DNA of 64,000 bases, taken from Sulfurimonas sp. GTDB taxonomy: Bacteria > Campylobacterota > Campylobacteria > Campylobacterales > Sulfurimonadaceae. The notes under the pieces were generated by a model. It ran no database searches. It saw nothing but the letters and a program-made list of their open reading frames with translations, and was not told the DNA's origin. The stretch covers positions 62,001 through 126,000 of the forward strand of contig NZ_JAQTOD010000002.1 of assembly GCF_028713515.1 (NCBI RefSeq), in the 5' to 3' direction. Every line of letters starts with the position of its first letter. Position 1 is the stretch's first letter. Positions 1-9,488 of this stretch are shown piece after piece. Both the position numbers and the translations under genes were made by a program.

Positions 1-1
1 A

Positions 2-1021
2 GGAGTTGGCGATTACGACAAAATTGATGAGCTTTTGATTGAGAAAAAGAGCCGTTTTTCTAGTGAAGTTTTTTTGATTGATGGAGCCGAGAGAGTTGTG
101 ACGGGCTCAACTTATCATGCTTATATAAAACTCTCAGAGGGGTGCAATCAAGCCTGTAGCTTCTGTGCGATTCCATCCTTTAAAGGCAAACTAAACTCAA
201 GAAGCTTGGACTCAATAGCCAAAGAAGTTGAAGGCTTAGTCAAAAAAGGGTACTATGATTTCTCTTTCGTTTCACAAGACAGCTCATCTTTTCTTCGCGA
301 TCAAAACATAAAAGATGGACTAAGTCTGCTGATGCAGAGAATCGAGCTAATTGATGGCGTAAAAAGTGCTAGAATCCTCTACCTTTATCCATCCACAACA
401 ACCATAAACCTGCTAAAAAACATTGCAAAAAGTGAGATTTTTCACAACTATTTTGATATGCCTATTCAGCATATAAACGACGATATGCTTCGCATTATGA
501 AGCGAGGATTTGGCAAAAAAGAGACTCTTGAGCTTTTAGAGTTTATGAGAGAGCTTCCTAACTCATTTATACGAACCAGTTTCATTGTCGGGCATCCAAA
601 TGAGACGCAAGAGATGTTTGATGAGATGTGTGAATTTGCTGCATCTTTTGGTTTTGACCGTATCAATGTATTTGCCTATTCTGATGAAGAGACAACACCA
701 GCTCACGAGATGAGCGATAAAATTCCAGCAAAAACGATTGAAAAAAGAGCAAAAATTCTTGGAAAAATTGCCTCAGAGTGTACGCAAAAATCTCTAAAAA
801 ATGAGATTGGTAAAGAGGTAAAGATTATTATAGATGGCGAGAGCGACGAACATGAGTATATATTAAGTGCGAAAGAGCTTATCTGGGCACCTGAGATAGA
901 TGGCGAGCTTTACATAAACGACAGAACTAGTGATAACGAGCTAATCTTTGGCAAGATATATAGTGCCACAATAACTGATATTGCAGGGGATATTTTAACC
1001 GCAACAGTTGATAATGCTTAA
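2..1021 (+). CDS. rimO: Ribosomal protein S12 methylthiotransferase RimO (5' end outside window)
   Basis: Radical SAM methylthiotransferase that adds a methylthio group to an aspartate of ribosomal protein S12. The frame is open to the left edge of the window, so the N-terminal UPF0004 domain is mostly missing; an internal TTG at 35 is not a real start. The radical SAM cluster CxxxCxxC is seen as CNQACSFC about 50 residues into the visible part, followed by the SAM-binding barrel and a C-terminal TRAM-like domain ending in short beta strands (YSATITDIAGDIL). The protein is a RimO rather than MiaB because a clear MiaB is present at 5590-6891 and the sequence around the cluster (CAIPSFKGK) is RimO-like. 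The stop codon overlaps the start of tilS, so the two are cotranscribed. Confident in family, the gene is partial. Confidence 0.9.
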   Translation, partial: GVGDYDKIDELLIEKKSRFSSEVFLIDGAERVVTGSTYHAYIKLSEGCNQACSFCAIPSFKGKLNSRSLDSIAKEVEGLVKKGYYDFSFVSQDSSSFLRDQNIKDGLSLLMQRIELIDGVKSARILYLYPSTTTINLLKNIAKSEIFHNYFDMPIQHINDDMLRIMKRGFGKKETLELLEFMRELPNSFIRTSFIVGHPNETQEMFDEMCEFAASFGFDRINVFAYSDEETTPAHEMSDKIPAKTIEKRAKILGKIASECTQKSLKNEIGKEVKIIIDGESDEHEYILSAKELIWAPEIDGELYINDRTSDNELIFGKIYSATITDIAGDILTATVDNA

Positions 1022-2012
1022 AGAAAAAACACTTTCACATCTAAAAGACAGAAAAAATCTCTTAGCGTTTTCTGGCGGAGCAGACTCTACGGCTCTATTT
1101 TTTCTTCTGATAAAACACAACATCATCTTTGACATTGCAATCGTAAATTATGGTGTGCGAGAGCAGAGCAAACAAGAAGTTGCTTACGCTAAAGAGCTTT
1201 GCACTTTACACAATCTCACTTGCCATATACACAATGCCGCAGAAATTAAAACAAATTTTGAGGCAAAAGCCAGAGAAATTAGATATGATTTTTTTGAAGA
1301 GCTGATTTTAAAACATGGATATGAAAATCTTCTAAGCGCACATCATCTAGGAGATCGCTTTGAGTGGATGCTTATGCAGTTTTGCAAAGGCTCTGGTTGT
1401 GCAGAACTCGCTGGCATGAGGACTTTGGAGCAGAGAAAAAACTACAAACTTATCCGCCCACTTCTGCATTTAGATAAATGCGAGCTTCTCATTTATCTAA
1501 AACATAGCTCAATTAAATATTTTGAAGATGAGAGCAATTTTTATGAAAACATAAAAAGAAATAGTTTTAGGCATAACCACTCAAATCCGCTTTTAGCCGA
1601 ACATCTAAGTGGCATAAAAAAAAGCTTTGAGTATTTAGACGAGGATAGAGACAGTTTAATCAAAGAGATAGATGTTTATTCTGAAGATGAGTTTGTTTAT
1701 TTTAAAAATTTTGGCGATATAAGAAGCAGCATCTATGCGATAGATAAATATCTAAAATCGAAGCTTTATATGCTTAGCGCAAAAGAGAGAGAGCTTTTAA
1801 AGGGTGAAAAAACAGTAGTTGTTGGACGGAAATTTGTAATTAGCCAAAATAGTGATTTTATATTTATGTCACCATTTGTAAGAGAAGTTGTTATGCCAAA
1901 GAAGTTTAAAGAGGAGTGTAGGGTTTTAAAAATAGAACCTAAACTTCGCCCATATCTTTTTAAAAATGATATAGTTTTCCAAGAGATAAAAAAAATATTA
2001 ATTGGAAGTTAA
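1014..2012 (+). CDS. tilS: tRNA(Ile)-lysidine synthase TilS
   Basis: Modifies C34 of tRNA-Ile(CAU) with lysine, using ATP, so that the tRNA reads AUA. The PP-loop motif SGGADST lies at residues 20-26, and a second conserved segment (SAHHLGDR) follows about residue 112. Length of 332 residues fits the short TilS of Campylobacterota, which lack the long C-terminal domain of E. coli TilS. The ATG at 1014 is preferred over the in-frame TTG at 1008; both lie inside the end of rimO, so translation is probably coupled. The gene is followed closely by the convergent PilO-like gene. Confidence 0.92.
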   Translation: MLKEKTLSHLKDRKNLLAFSGGADSTALFFLLIKHNIIFDIAIVNYGVREQSKQEVAYAKELCTLHNLTCHIHNAAEIKTNFEAKAREIRYDFFEELILKHGYENLLSAHHLGDRFEWMLMQFCKGSGCAELAGMRTLEQRKNYKLIRPLLHLDKCELLIYLKHSSIKYFEDESNFYENIKRNSFRHNHSNPLLAEHLSGIKKSFEYLDEDRDSLIKEIDVYSEDEFVYFKNFGDIRSSIYAIDKYLKSKLYMLSAKERELLKGEKTVVVGRKFVISQNSDFIFMSPFVREVVMPKKFKEECRVLKIEPKLRPYLFKNDIVFQEIKKILIGS

Positions 2013-2048
2013 ATCTTTTTTTTGAATTTAGTCTGCTTTTTATCGTGT

Positions 2049-2612
2049 TTACTTTTTTATATCATCTTCTTTAGTTTTACTGCTGTTTAAATCTTTTTTA
2101 TTACCATAAACTTTCATTTTAAACGATGAGTTAATTATTTCACCATCTCTTTTGAAATCTATTGGAAGGTTTATAGATATTATCCAATCGCTCTTGTTTA
2201 CGGTATCCAAGAAGTTGTAAAAGCTCTTTGGCGAGCTGATTTTTGAGCTTGTATTTACTTCATAGACACTAAAGTCATCTTCGCTCTCAACTTCAATTTT
2301 TTTTGATAACATCAATGAATTAAAAAAACTTTTATGCTGTTTTTCAAATTTTTCAGGAGAGAAGCCACTACTAAATGCACCTATTATATGTGAATTATCC
2401 GCTTTTAGTTTTTTATATACAGTTGCTGTTTCATCGTGAAACTCTACTGTACGAGCAAGTTCAACACTCTCTTTTTTTAACTTAGATCGCTTAGACCTAT
2501 ACTCTTTTCCCTCTGGAATCAAAACAGCAAAAGAGAAAACAAAAACAAATATCAACAGCACAGTAGAGAGCGCCAACAAATATATGCTTTGTCTAGTTAT
2601 GCTACTCTTCAC
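2049..2612 (-). CDS. PilO-like inner-membrane protein, last gene of an xerH-linked cluster
   Basis: Not firmly recognised. The 187-residue protein has one N-terminal membrane segment (residues about 10-32), then a charged region likely to form a coiled coil (about 35-75), then a periplasmic-type mixed domain. This is the topology of PilO, GspM and related platform proteins of type IV pilus, type II secretion and DNA uptake machines. Its start overlaps the preceding gene by 11 nt, and that gene is PilN-like, which supports a PilM-N-O-like trio. The C-terminus is lysine- and aspartate-rich. The family call is inferred from topology and order rather than from residue motifs. It could be one of the Cts transformation proteins known from Campylobacter. 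Confidence 0.5.
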   Translation of the reverse strand: MKSSITRQSIYLLALSTVLLIFVFVFSFAVLIPEGKEYRSKRSKLKKESVELARTVEFHDETATVYKKLKADNSHIIGAFSSGFSPEKFEKQHKSFFNSLMLSKKIEVESEDDFSVYEVNTSSKISSPKSFYNFLDTVNKSDWIISINLPIDFKRDGEIINSSFKMKVYGNKKDLNSSKTKEDDIKK

Positions 2613-3123
2613 TTACTGTCTCCTCTTCTAGATAGTTCGTAGATACAAATCGAAGCCAACCATTTTCAGCAGGATAAAAACTACTATAAGTTTGATGAAA
2701 GATTGATCGAAGAGGCGCTAAAAGCATAAAGTTATAGACATCCTGATTTGGCGTGATACCATATAAAATCAAGCCATTTTCCATTATTTTTGCTTCTGAT
2801 AAAACTATCCTTCCAGGCACCAAATCAAATAAGTTGCTTATGCTATCTTTAAGAAGGCTATTTTTCGTAAACACTTCCTCAGATAAATCAACTTGTTTTT
2901 CTATGTATGCTATCTCATTTTTCATCTTCTCTGTACTTTTTACAAAATCATCTTTTTGCTTGAGTGTCTCTGCCATATCTTGTTCAAAATTATGATTTTT
3001 TAGTAACAAAAGGTTGTGCGTAGCAAAAAGCATAAAAATGGTGACACTAAAAAAGGCAAACAGAAGCTGAAACTCTTTTGTAAAAATTGTTTTGCCGGAT
3101 GCCTTTGTATAGCTATATTTCAT
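2602..3123 (-). CDS. PilN-like inner-membrane protein
   Basis: A 173-residue protein with a short cytoplasmic N-terminus, one membrane helix (about residues 17-38), a heptad-rich segment (about 40-85) and a small C-terminal domain, which is the layout of PilN/GspL-C. The ATG overlaps the stop of the upstream PilM-like gene as ATGA, and its own end overlaps the PilO-like gene by 11 nt, so the three products are likely made in fixed proportion. No catalytic motif is visible. Function as part of a pseudopilus or DNA-uptake platform is inferred from topology and neighbours only. Confidence 0.5.
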   Translation of the reverse strand: MKYSYTKASGKTIFTKEFQLLFAFFSVTIFMLFATHNLLLLKNHNFEQDMAETLKQKDDFVKSTEKMKNEIAYIEKQVDLSEEVFTKNSLLKDSISNLFDLVPGRIVLSEAKIMENGLILYGITPNQDVYNFMLLAPLRSIFHQTYSSFYPAENGWLRFVSTNYLEEETVSEE

Positions 3124-4121
3124 TTTATCTCTATCTTTGCAAGGTTACAAATCTCTTTGGCTAACTCTATCTTTCGCGAGTAGACACTCAAAAACATCTC
3201 ATCCTCTAGATATCCTTTTAGTTCATGATTCAACCCAATAGCATCAGCAATATAAACAACCTCAACAAATCTGCTGTCGTATTTCTCATCTTTATAAAAA
3301 CTATTTAATGACTCCTGTATGGATACAAACCTTTGATAGTCTTCACCAAAACCATTTAAAGTCAATTTCTCTTCAGGGACACTTAGAGGTTTTTTTATCT
3401 CACTCTCTTCTGAAAATTCATTTATATCATCACTATCATCCAGATTTTCTATGCTTGCGTACTCCTCTGCAAAACCCACATCATCTAAATCTATCTCCCC
3501 CATATCTAGAGATAACTCTTCACTATCATCATCCAATAGCTGACTATCATAGGGGTTCTCTTCCTCGTCAAGCAAATGATCTGCATTTATAAACTTTGCA
3601 AACAATAATTTAGAGTTCTCAAAAATAGCCAGAGACAGATAGCTCTCCTCTACTAAAATAAACATTGCCATCGTTAATTCTATTTTATCTTTAAAAAACT
3701 CTCTCATAATCAAAAAAGGAGAGAAAATAAAATCAACTCCAACTTCCTTATATTCCCGTTTTATAGAATTTATACTGCTTTCTAGTGTATAAAATGCCAA
3801 ATCTTTCGCATAGCATACGAGCTTTATTTTACTATCTCTATTGAGATTATCTATCTCGTTAATTTTGCATGTTGAAACCGCACACTGAGTTGACGAGTGA
3901 TCAATAATTGAAATATAGTGAAACGGCGACTCTTTTTTATAAGATTTTATAAAATTATACATTCTAGTTTTATCTTGAGAAACATCAAACTTCTTTTCAA
4001 TGCTCTCCATTAGAGTGCCTTTTGATGAGTAGATCTCTACATAAACAATGGTCGTTAAGTTTTCAACAACTATATTTATAAAGATTTTTGTATAGATAAA
4101 ACCTAAAAAGTTAAATGCCAT
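3120..4121 (-). CDS. PilM-like protein with acidic linker
   Basis: A 333-residue protein with no signal peptide or membrane helix. The N-terminal half (about residues 1-185) alternates short beta strands and helices as in actin-like PilM/GspL cytoplasmic domains, but no clear nucleotide-binding motif can be read. A strongly acidic, low-complexity linker (about 190-250, rich in D, E and S) joins a short helical C-terminal region. The start is taken as the ATG at 4121, which overlaps the xerH stop by one base (TAATG); an in-frame TTG 18 nt upstream gives a longer version that is less likely. It is followed by PilN-like and PilO-like genes. PilM role is inferred mainly from that order. Confidence 0.45.
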   Translation of the reverse strand: MAFNFLGFIYTKIFINIVVENLTTIVYVEIYSSKGTLMESIEKKFDVSQDKTRMYNFIKSYKKESPFHYISIIDHSSTQCAVSTCKINEIDNLNRDSKIKLVCYAKDLAFYTLESSINSIKREYKEVGVDFIFSPFLIMREFFKDKIELTMAMFILVEESYLSLAIFENSKLLFAKFINADHLLDEEENPYDSQLLDDDSEELSLDMGEIDLDDVGFAEEYASIENLDDSDDINEFSEESEIKKPLSVPEEKLTLNGFGEDYQRFVSIQESLNSFYKDEKYDSRFVEVVYIADAIGLNHELKGYLEDEMFLSVYSRKIELAKEICNLAKIEIK

Positions 4122-4984
4122 TACTTGTCTGCTCCGCAAAGTGGGTGTGCTTTATCATAATTTTTCTGCTTCAATGCACTACCCAGCTTTGTGTATATTT
4201 GTGTTGTTGCCATAGATGAGTGTCCTAAAAGCTCACTCACATCTGCGATTGGCGCATTGTTGTTCAAGAGCTCTGTCGCGTACGAATGACGAAGCTGATG
4301 TGGTGAAACTTTTATGTTTACTCTTTTAAATACTTTTATTACGATATATCTTAGACTGTTTTCGCTTAATTTTTCGCCATTTTTTTCAAAAATGAATTTT
4401 TTCTGTTTTGATAAGCTAAGATAATCATTTAGCATCTCCTCAAGCATAGGCAAAAGAGGCATATCTCGCTGTTTGCTTCCCTTACCAAAAACTCTAATCC
4501 AACCTTGCGATAAGTCTTTGGTTTCAAGGGATGCTAACTCAGATATTCTAACTCCAAGAGCATAAAACATGGTTACGATTAGCCTCTCAAATGGTTCGGC
4601 CAACAACAATGCTTCAGTAATGATTTTATGTGAAATTGGTTTCGGAAGAGTTTTTGCAACTTTAATACTATCATCGGCTCTCACAACAACTCTCTCTCCT
4701 TTGTCGTTTAAATATTTTGCAAATGAGCGGATTGCACTGAGCTTTTTGCTTATGGTTTTTGAATTAAGTGAGGCGATTTTTATGCGATAGGGCATAAGAT
4801 TAAAAATTCTGTTTTTATCTTCTTGAAATATCTCTATATTTTTAGCAGCTTCACTCTCTTTATGGTTTAAAAATGCCTCTTTTAGTGTTTCATCATAACT
4901 CTTTATGGTCAAGTCAGAATATCCTCTTATCTCTTCAAGGTATTTTAGAAACTCTTTTATCTGATTATTTATCTGTTTTTTCAT
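4121..4984 (-). CDS. xerH: XerH/XerD-type tyrosine recombinase
   Basis: Site-specific recombinase of the single-Xer system of Campylobacterota, which resolves chromosome dimers at a dif site. All catalytic residues are visible: Arg in GVRISELASLE, Lys in GKGSKQRDMPL, the HQLRHS box, the second His in LLGHSS and the nucleophile Tyr in QIYTKL near the C-terminus. An N-terminal SAM-like core-binding domain covers about residues 1-95. The ATG at 4984 gives 287 residues; an in-frame upstream start at 5005 would extend the overlap with the acyltransferase gene. The gene is inside a long minus-strand run and its stop overlaps the start of the PilM-like gene. The symbol assumes the Campylobacterota single-Xer type. 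I did not identify a dif site in the window. Confidence 0.85.
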   Translation of the reverse strand: MKKQINNQIKEFLKYLEEIRGYSDLTIKSYDETLKEAFLNHKESEAAKNIEIFQEDKNRIFNLMPYRIKIASLNSKTISKKLSAIRSFAKYLNDKGERVVVRADDSIKVAKTLPKPISHKIITEALLLAEPFERLIVTMFYALGVRISELASLETKDLSQGWIRVFGKGSKQRDMPLLPMLEEMLNDYLSLSKQKKFIFEKNGEKLSENSLRYIVIKVFKRVNIKVSPHQLRHSYATELLNNNAPIADVSELLGHSSMATTQIYTKLGSALKQKNYDKAHPLCGADK

Positions 4985-5597
4985 AGTTGTTGAGTCTGTT
5001 TTCAATCATATCTCGTGCTTCTTCAAGCCCTAAGTCTTCCATGGCTATTGGTTGCGTCATATAGTAACTTATGGTTCCAAAAGGCTTAGGAATCATAAAC
5101 CTATCCCAACTATTAAGCTGCCAATATTTAGAAGCAATTATTCTAACTAGTACTATTTTTTTTGATGTTTTTTGAGCCATGACAATCATGCCGTCTGCGA
5201 CTTTGTGCCTTGGACCTTTTGGGCCATCAGGAGTGATGCCTATGTCATAGCCATCTTTTAGAGCTTTTATGGCTTGGATTAGAACTTTTGCAGCATTTCT
5301 GTTTGTTGAACCAGCTATCGTTCCCAATCCAAAATAAGTGATAGTTTTTGAGATTAAAAGACCATCAAAATGGCTTGAGATTAAAACTTTTGCATGAGGA
5401 GTTTTTCTGTACTTCTGATATGCATACGGCAACATAAGAAGCTCTCCATGCCAACAAGCAAATATAGTTGATTCATCTGGGATTGTCTCTGGAGAGTAGA
5501 ACTTTTTTTTATTTGTGGCGTAGATGATTCTTATAAAAATTGAAGCAAGAAAAGGAACAGCTAATAGCGCAAAAGCGCGTAAAAACTTTTTAATCAA
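4965..5597 (-). CDS. DUF374 lysophospholipid acyltransferase-like membrane protein
   Basis: A 210-residue protein with a membrane helix at residues about 5-25 and the features of the DUF374 branch of the LPLAT family: [12 protein letters not shown] (His of the acyltransferase motif, here WH), [11 protein letters not shown] in the middle and [16 protein letters not shown], which is the best-conserved block of DUF374. These proteins are thought to transfer acyl chains in lipid A or phospholipid synthesis at the inner membrane. The start overlaps miaB by 8 nt and the end overlaps xerH by about 20 nt, so it belongs to the same operon. The exact substrate is unknown. Confidence 0.8.
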   Translation of the reverse strand: MIKKFLRAFALLAVPFLASIFIRIIYATNKKKFYSPETIPDESTIFACWHGELLMLPYAYQKYRKTPHAKVLISSHFDGLLISKTITYFGLGTIAGSTNRNAAKVLIQAIKALKDGYDIGITPDGPKGPRHKVADGMIVMAQKTSKKIVLVRIIASKYWQLNSWDRFMIPKPFGTISYYMTQPIAMEDLGLEEARDMIENRLNNYEKTDK

Positions 5598-6891
5598 TAA
5601 TCTTTCCAGTTAAAATTGTTCGTCCAATTGCAGTAATCTCAACATCTCTAAACTGACCTAAAAGCTCATCTGAGCCTTTAGCTTTGATTAGCATATTGCC
5701 ATCACTCCGTCCGCTTACAAAATAGTCACTATTTAGATCTTCAAAGTAAACTCTATATATTTTTCCAAGTTGTACGCTATTTTTCTCATCTAATATTTTG
5801 GTGTTCAAATCTTGGATGGTCGTCAATCTAAGAGATGCAACATCTTCATCAACCACATTCGTGAAGTGTTCAGCTTCTGTCTCAGGACGAGGAGAGTATT
5901 TAAAAGAGAATATTTGATCAAACTTTACTCTGTTCATTACATCTAGCGTATCTAGAAAATCTTCATTACTCTCCCCCGGAAAGGCAACGATTATATCGGT
6001 GGATATGCTTACCTCAGGACAAAGAGCCCTAAGTTTTTCAACCCTTTCTAGAAACCACTCTTTTGTATAACCTCGTTTCATATCTTTTAAAACTTTAGTG
6101 GAACCACTTTGAAGTGGCATATGCATTGACTTGCAGATTTTAGGATTTTTTGCAAACTCATCTATAAACTCATCATCCATATGAAATGGGTGTGGAGAGG
6201 TAAAACGAATGCGCTCTAAGCCATCAATCGCACTTAAGCGACGAAGAAGCTCTGTAAAGTTCACTTTTTCATGTTCGCCTGAAAAACGGCGACCATAGTT
6301 ATTTACATTTTGTCCCAAAAGAAAAATCTCTTTTGCTCCATTCTCAACCGATCTTTTTGCTTCTCGCAATATAAGCTCATCAGGAATAGATATCTCTTCA
6401 CCGCGAGTTTTTGGAACAATACAATATGTACAGGATTTATCACAACCAATGGATATATTTATAAAAGCCTTATATGGAGATGTTCTAAAATCATCAAAGG
6501 CGAACTCACTCTCATCATAATTTATATCAACCTCAACAGCTCTTTCTCTATGTATAACATCTGTAATTTTAGATACATTTCTAGCACCTAAAACAAAATT
6601 AACATAAGGAGCTCTCTTGATTATCTCTGCACCCAGATGTGAAGCAGTACAACCACAAACACCTATTTTTGCGCCATCTTTTTTCTTTTTATTAAAAATT
6701 CCAAGTTCTGAAAAAAGTTTAGCTACTGGCTTTTCTCTAACTGAACATGTATTTATTAAAATCAAGTCAGCTTCTGAAATATCAGTTGTCGTTTTATAAT
6801 TCTCTTTTTCACTAAGCTCCGCAATAATATGCTCACTATCGCGAGAGTTCATGGCACAACCTAGAGTTTCAATATATAATTTTTTGCTCAT
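5590..6891 (-). CDS. miaB: tRNA-2-methylthio-N6-dimethylallyladenosine synthase MiaB
   Basis: Radical SAM enzyme that converts i6A37 to ms2i6A37 in tRNAs reading codons starting with U. The N-terminal UPF0004 domain carries three Cys (in [16 protein letters not shown] and GVCGCTAS); the radical SAM cluster CDKSCTYC lies near residue 152, and a TRAM domain ends the protein. Length of 433 residues is normal for MiaB. It overlaps the DUF374 gene by 8 nt and follows the HP0268-like gene after 19 nt. The same pairing of HP0268-type gene and miaB is known from Helicobacter pylori. Confidence 0.95.
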   Translation of the reverse strand: MSKKLYIETLGCAMNSRDSEHIIAELSEKENYKTTTDISEADLILINTCSVREKPVAKLFSELGIFNKKKKDGAKIGVCGCTASHLGAEIIKRAPYVNFVLGARNVSKITDVIHRERAVEVDINYDESEFAFDDFRTSPYKAFINISIGCDKSCTYCIVPKTRGEEISIPDELILREAKRSVENGAKEIFLLGQNVNNYGRRFSGEHEKVNFTELLRRLSAIDGLERIRFTSPHPFHMDDEFIDEFAKNPKICKSMHMPLQSGSTKVLKDMKRGYTKEWFLERVEKLRALCPEVSISTDIIVAFPGESNEDFLDTLDVMNRVKFDQIFSFKYSPRPETEAEHFTNVVDEDVASLRLTTIQDLNTKILDEKNSVQLGKIYRVYFEDLNSDYFVSGRSDGNMLIKAKGSDELLGQFRDVEITAIGRTILTGKIID

Positions 6892-6910
6892 TAATAGTGC
6901 TATGTTTAAA

Positions 6911-7156
6911 TTAGTTTATAATATGAACTTGATACACATACTCTTCATCAGAGAGTCCGTATTTAACTTCGCTCATATAAAAACTTTTACCTTTTGACTC
7001 AAAGTGGTCTTGAAGTTCTAGCAGGTCTTTGTGAGAATTGTCTCTATCAAAATAAAAAATAACACTACTCTCTTTCTCAACGCTATCTTCCAGTTTAGAT
7101 AATTCAACTTTTTTAGGCTTCATCCCTATATCAGTTCTTGCAAATTTTAAATCCAT
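6911..7156 (-). CDS. HP0268 family protein
   Basis: An 81-residue protein that matches, by memory of the sequence, the small H. pylori protein HP0268: both share a central block ([14 protein letters not shown]), a GKSFYMSEV-like block and the C-terminal ending VYQVHII. HP0268 has been reported to have nicking nuclease and ribonuclease activity. A Shine-Dalgarno sequence (AGGAAAA) lies just upstream of the ATG. It is the first gene of the minus-strand operon that continues with miaB. The nuclease role in this organism is inferred. Confidence 0.75.
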   Translation of the reverse strand: MDLKFARTDIGMKPKKVELSKLEDSVEKESSVIFYFDRDNSHKDLLELQDHFESKGKSFYMSEVKYGLSDEEYVYQVHIIN

Positions 7157-7239
7157 GGTTTTTTCCTATTTGTAAATATAGGGGATTATAGTAAAACTCT
7201 ACTAAAAAGTTAATTAAAGCTGTTTTTATACATTTTGGA

Positions 7240-7245
7240 TATAAT
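7240..7245 (+). promoter_or_regulatory. -10 box (TATAAT) for nusA
   Basis: Perfect TATAAT about 72 nt upstream of the nusA start codon, in the AT-rich space between the divergent HP0268-like operon and nusA. The start codon is preceded by AGAAGG at suitable spacing. No clear -35 box, as is usual for Campylobacterota sigma-70 promoters. Confidence 0.55.
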
Positions 7246-7317
7246 TTCATACTTCATAAAGAATCCCCAATTTTTTAACACTGTTTTTTATGAGATTACC
7301 CTATAGAAGGATTTTCA

Positions 7318-8451
7318 ATGGAAAAAATATTAGACATAATCAACGCAATTGCGCATGAGAAAAATCTTAACCCAGAGAGCGTTACTGAGGCACTTAAAAC
7401 TGCATTTATTCAAACTGCAAAAAGAGTAATAGACTCAAAATTTAATTTTGAAGCAGTAATAAACAAAGAGACAAAATCAATAGATGTTATACAAATAATT
7501 ACTGTCGTAGCAGATAATGATGAGAGACTGCAAGATGAGCATATTGCGCCAGCATATATCTCAATAACAGATGCCAGAGAGTATGATGACCAAGTTGAAC
7601 TTGACGACCAACTTCAAATCCCTCATGACCTAGAAGAGCATGGACGAACTGCCGCAGCTTCTCTTCACCGTGAAATAGAGTATCACATCCAAAAACTTGT
7701 AGAGAGTGAGGTTTTTAACAAGTACAAATCAAAAATTGGCACGCTAGCTTCTGGACGAGTTACAAGAGTTGACCCAAACAACACAACTTATGTTGAAATA
7801 GATGAAATCAAAGCAACACTTCCGATGAAAAGCCGTATAAAAGGTGAAGTTTTTAAAGTTGGTGACCACATAAAAGCTGTTGTCCGCTTAGTAAATATGG
7901 ATAGAGAAAATGGCATCGCGATAGAACTCTCAAGAACTTCTCCAAAGTTTTTAGAAGAACTTTTAGCGCTAGAGGTTCCTGAGATTTCTGATGGAACCGT
8001 AATTATTGAGAGATGTGCGCGAATCCCTGGCGAGAGAGCAAAAGTAGCACTCTTTAGTACTCATCCGCAAGTTGATGCAGTTGGAGCAACTGTTGGTGTA
8101 AAAGGCGTTCGTATCAATGCTGTTAGTCAAGAGTTGATTGGGGAAAATATAGATTGTATCGAGTACACTTCTGTCCCTGAGCTTTTTATCTCAAGAATAA
8201 TGAGCCCTGCTATCATCTCAAATGTTGTAATAATAAAAAATGAAAATGGTGAAGCAGAAAAAGCTATTGTCTCACTGGCATCTGATCAAAAATCAAAAGC
8301 GATAGGAAAAAGTGGTATTAATATTCGCCTTGCCTCTATGCTTAGTGGTTTAAACATTGAACTTGTTGAAAATGATAATAGCAGTAGTGCACAAAGCGGT
8401 AATCATCCAGCCAAAGACGGAGTTGATGCGCTAGAGGCATTGTTTAACTAA
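7318..8451 (+). CDS. nusA: Transcription termination/antitermination factor NusA
   Basis: RNA polymerase-associated factor for pausing, termination and antitermination. The 377-residue protein has the N-terminal NusA domain (about 1-125), an S1 domain (about 135-200, GRVTRVDPNNTTYVEI) and two KH domains (about 205-350), including the GERAKVAL and GVRINAV signatures and SKAIGKSGINIRLAS. It lacks the C-terminal acidic repeats of enteric NusA, as is normal in this phylum. It stands alone, with its own promoter and an AGAAGG ribosome binding site. Confidence 0.95.
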   Translation: MEKILDIINAIAHEKNLNPESVTEALKTAFIQTAKRVIDSKFNFEAVINKETKSIDVIQIITVVADNDERLQDEHIAPAYISITDAREYDDQVELDDQLQIPHDLEEHGRTAAASLHREIEYHIQKLVESEVFNKYKSKIGTLASGRVTRVDPNNTTYVEIDEIKATLPMKSRIKGEVFKVGDHIKAVVRLVNMDRENGIAIELSRTSPKFLEELLALEVPEISDGTVIIERCARIPGERAKVALFSTHPQVDAVGATVGVKGVRINAVSQELIGENIDCIEYTSVPELFISRIMSPAIISNVVIIKNENGEAEKAIVSLASDQKSKAIGKSGINIRLASMLSGLNIELVENDNSSSAQSGNHPAKDGVDALEALFN

Positions 8452-8499
8452 AACATCTATAGCTTACCTTTTAAAAGAGGTAGGCGACCAAAAGAAGAT

Positions 8500-9459
8500 T
8501 TACCCTCTTTGTATATATGGATTTAACCTCAATAGTGCAAGATCTGCCACTATATTTCCCAGAAGCGTTAAAAATGCCGTCATCATCAGTGTTCCCATAA
8601 TTATTGGATAATCACGACTAATTGCACTCATATAAAAAAGTTGTCCCATCCCATCAATACCAAAAATAGATTCTAAAATAACGCTACCACCTATTAAGCC
8701 AGGCAGAGACAATCCTAACAGTGTAATTATTGGGGGCAGAAGGTTTGGATATATGTAGTGATTTAACAACTGTTTTTCACTAAGTCCACGAGAGAGTGCA
8801 TAGTAGTAGTAATCACTCTTTAATATCTCTAGCGTTAGGGAGCGAATATAGATTATCATACTTCCAAGACCTACAAATATCATGACGCTTATCGGCAAAG
8901 TTAGATGCCAAGCCATATCAAAATAATTCATAACTCCCTCTTTTGGCTCAATTGAGTGAAGTCCTGAGATTGGAAAAATAGGTACTGCTAGAGCAAAAAA
9001 TATTATAAAAATTAAAGAGAGATAAAATGATGGCATAGCAAAAGATACAAGAGAGATTTGGCGGATAATATAATCGGGCTTTTTTTCGTAACTGAGCGCT
9101 GATTTTATTCCGAGCTTCAGAGATAAAATAAACACTACGACCAGTGAGACACTATTCATAACAAGAGTAACTGGTATCCGCTTAAGTATTTCAGAGCTAA
9201 CATCCTCTCCGCTTACAAACGAGATGCCAAAATTCAGATGAACTATATTGATAACCCAATCAAAATATTGCTCTAGCAGTGGCTTATCGAGCCCATAAAC
9301 GGCCTTTAGTGTGGCTATTGCTTCTTTTGTCATATTTGGGTTAAGCTCCCCTGCTCCAAAGAAACTATTGGGTGCAGCGTGGATAGCTAAAAATGAGATA
9401 ATAGAGATAATTAGCAACATAAAAGAGATATAAGTGATTTTATTTATGAGTGTAAACAT
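8500..9459 (-). CDS. Peptide/nickel-type ABC transporter permease (DppB/OppB family)
   Basis: Inner-membrane permease of the binding-protein-dependent transport (BPD_transp_1) family. Six hydrophobic helices are visible, with the long periplasmic loop after the first helix that is typical of OppB/DppB (residues about 35-90) and the EAA-like loop (ALSRGLSEKQLLNHYIYPNLLPP) before the last two helices, which couples to the ATPase. The ATG at 9459 gives 319 residues; an upstream TTG at 9501 is rejected because it lies inside a hairpin. The partner DppC, ATPase and binding protein are not adjacent within this window: the next gene upstream is a porin. Substrate cannot be told. Confidence 0.85.
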   Translation of the reverse strand: MFTLINKITYISFMLLIISIISFLAIHAAPNSFFGAGELNPNMTKEAIATLKAVYGLDKPLLEQYFDWVINIVHLNFGISFVSGEDVSSEILKRIPVTLVMNSVSLVVVFILSLKLGIKSALSYEKKPDYIIRQISLVSFAMPSFYLSLIFIIFFALAVPIFPISGLHSIEPKEGVMNYFDMAWHLTLPISVMIFVGLGSMIIYIRSLTLEILKSDYYYYALSRGLSEKQLLNHYIYPNLLPPIITLLGLSLPGLIGGSVILESIFGIDGMGQLFYMSAISRDYPIIMGTLMMTAFLTLLGNIVADLALLRLNPYIQRG

Positions 9460-9488
9460 AGTGGAAATTATAGCTAAAATATAAGATG

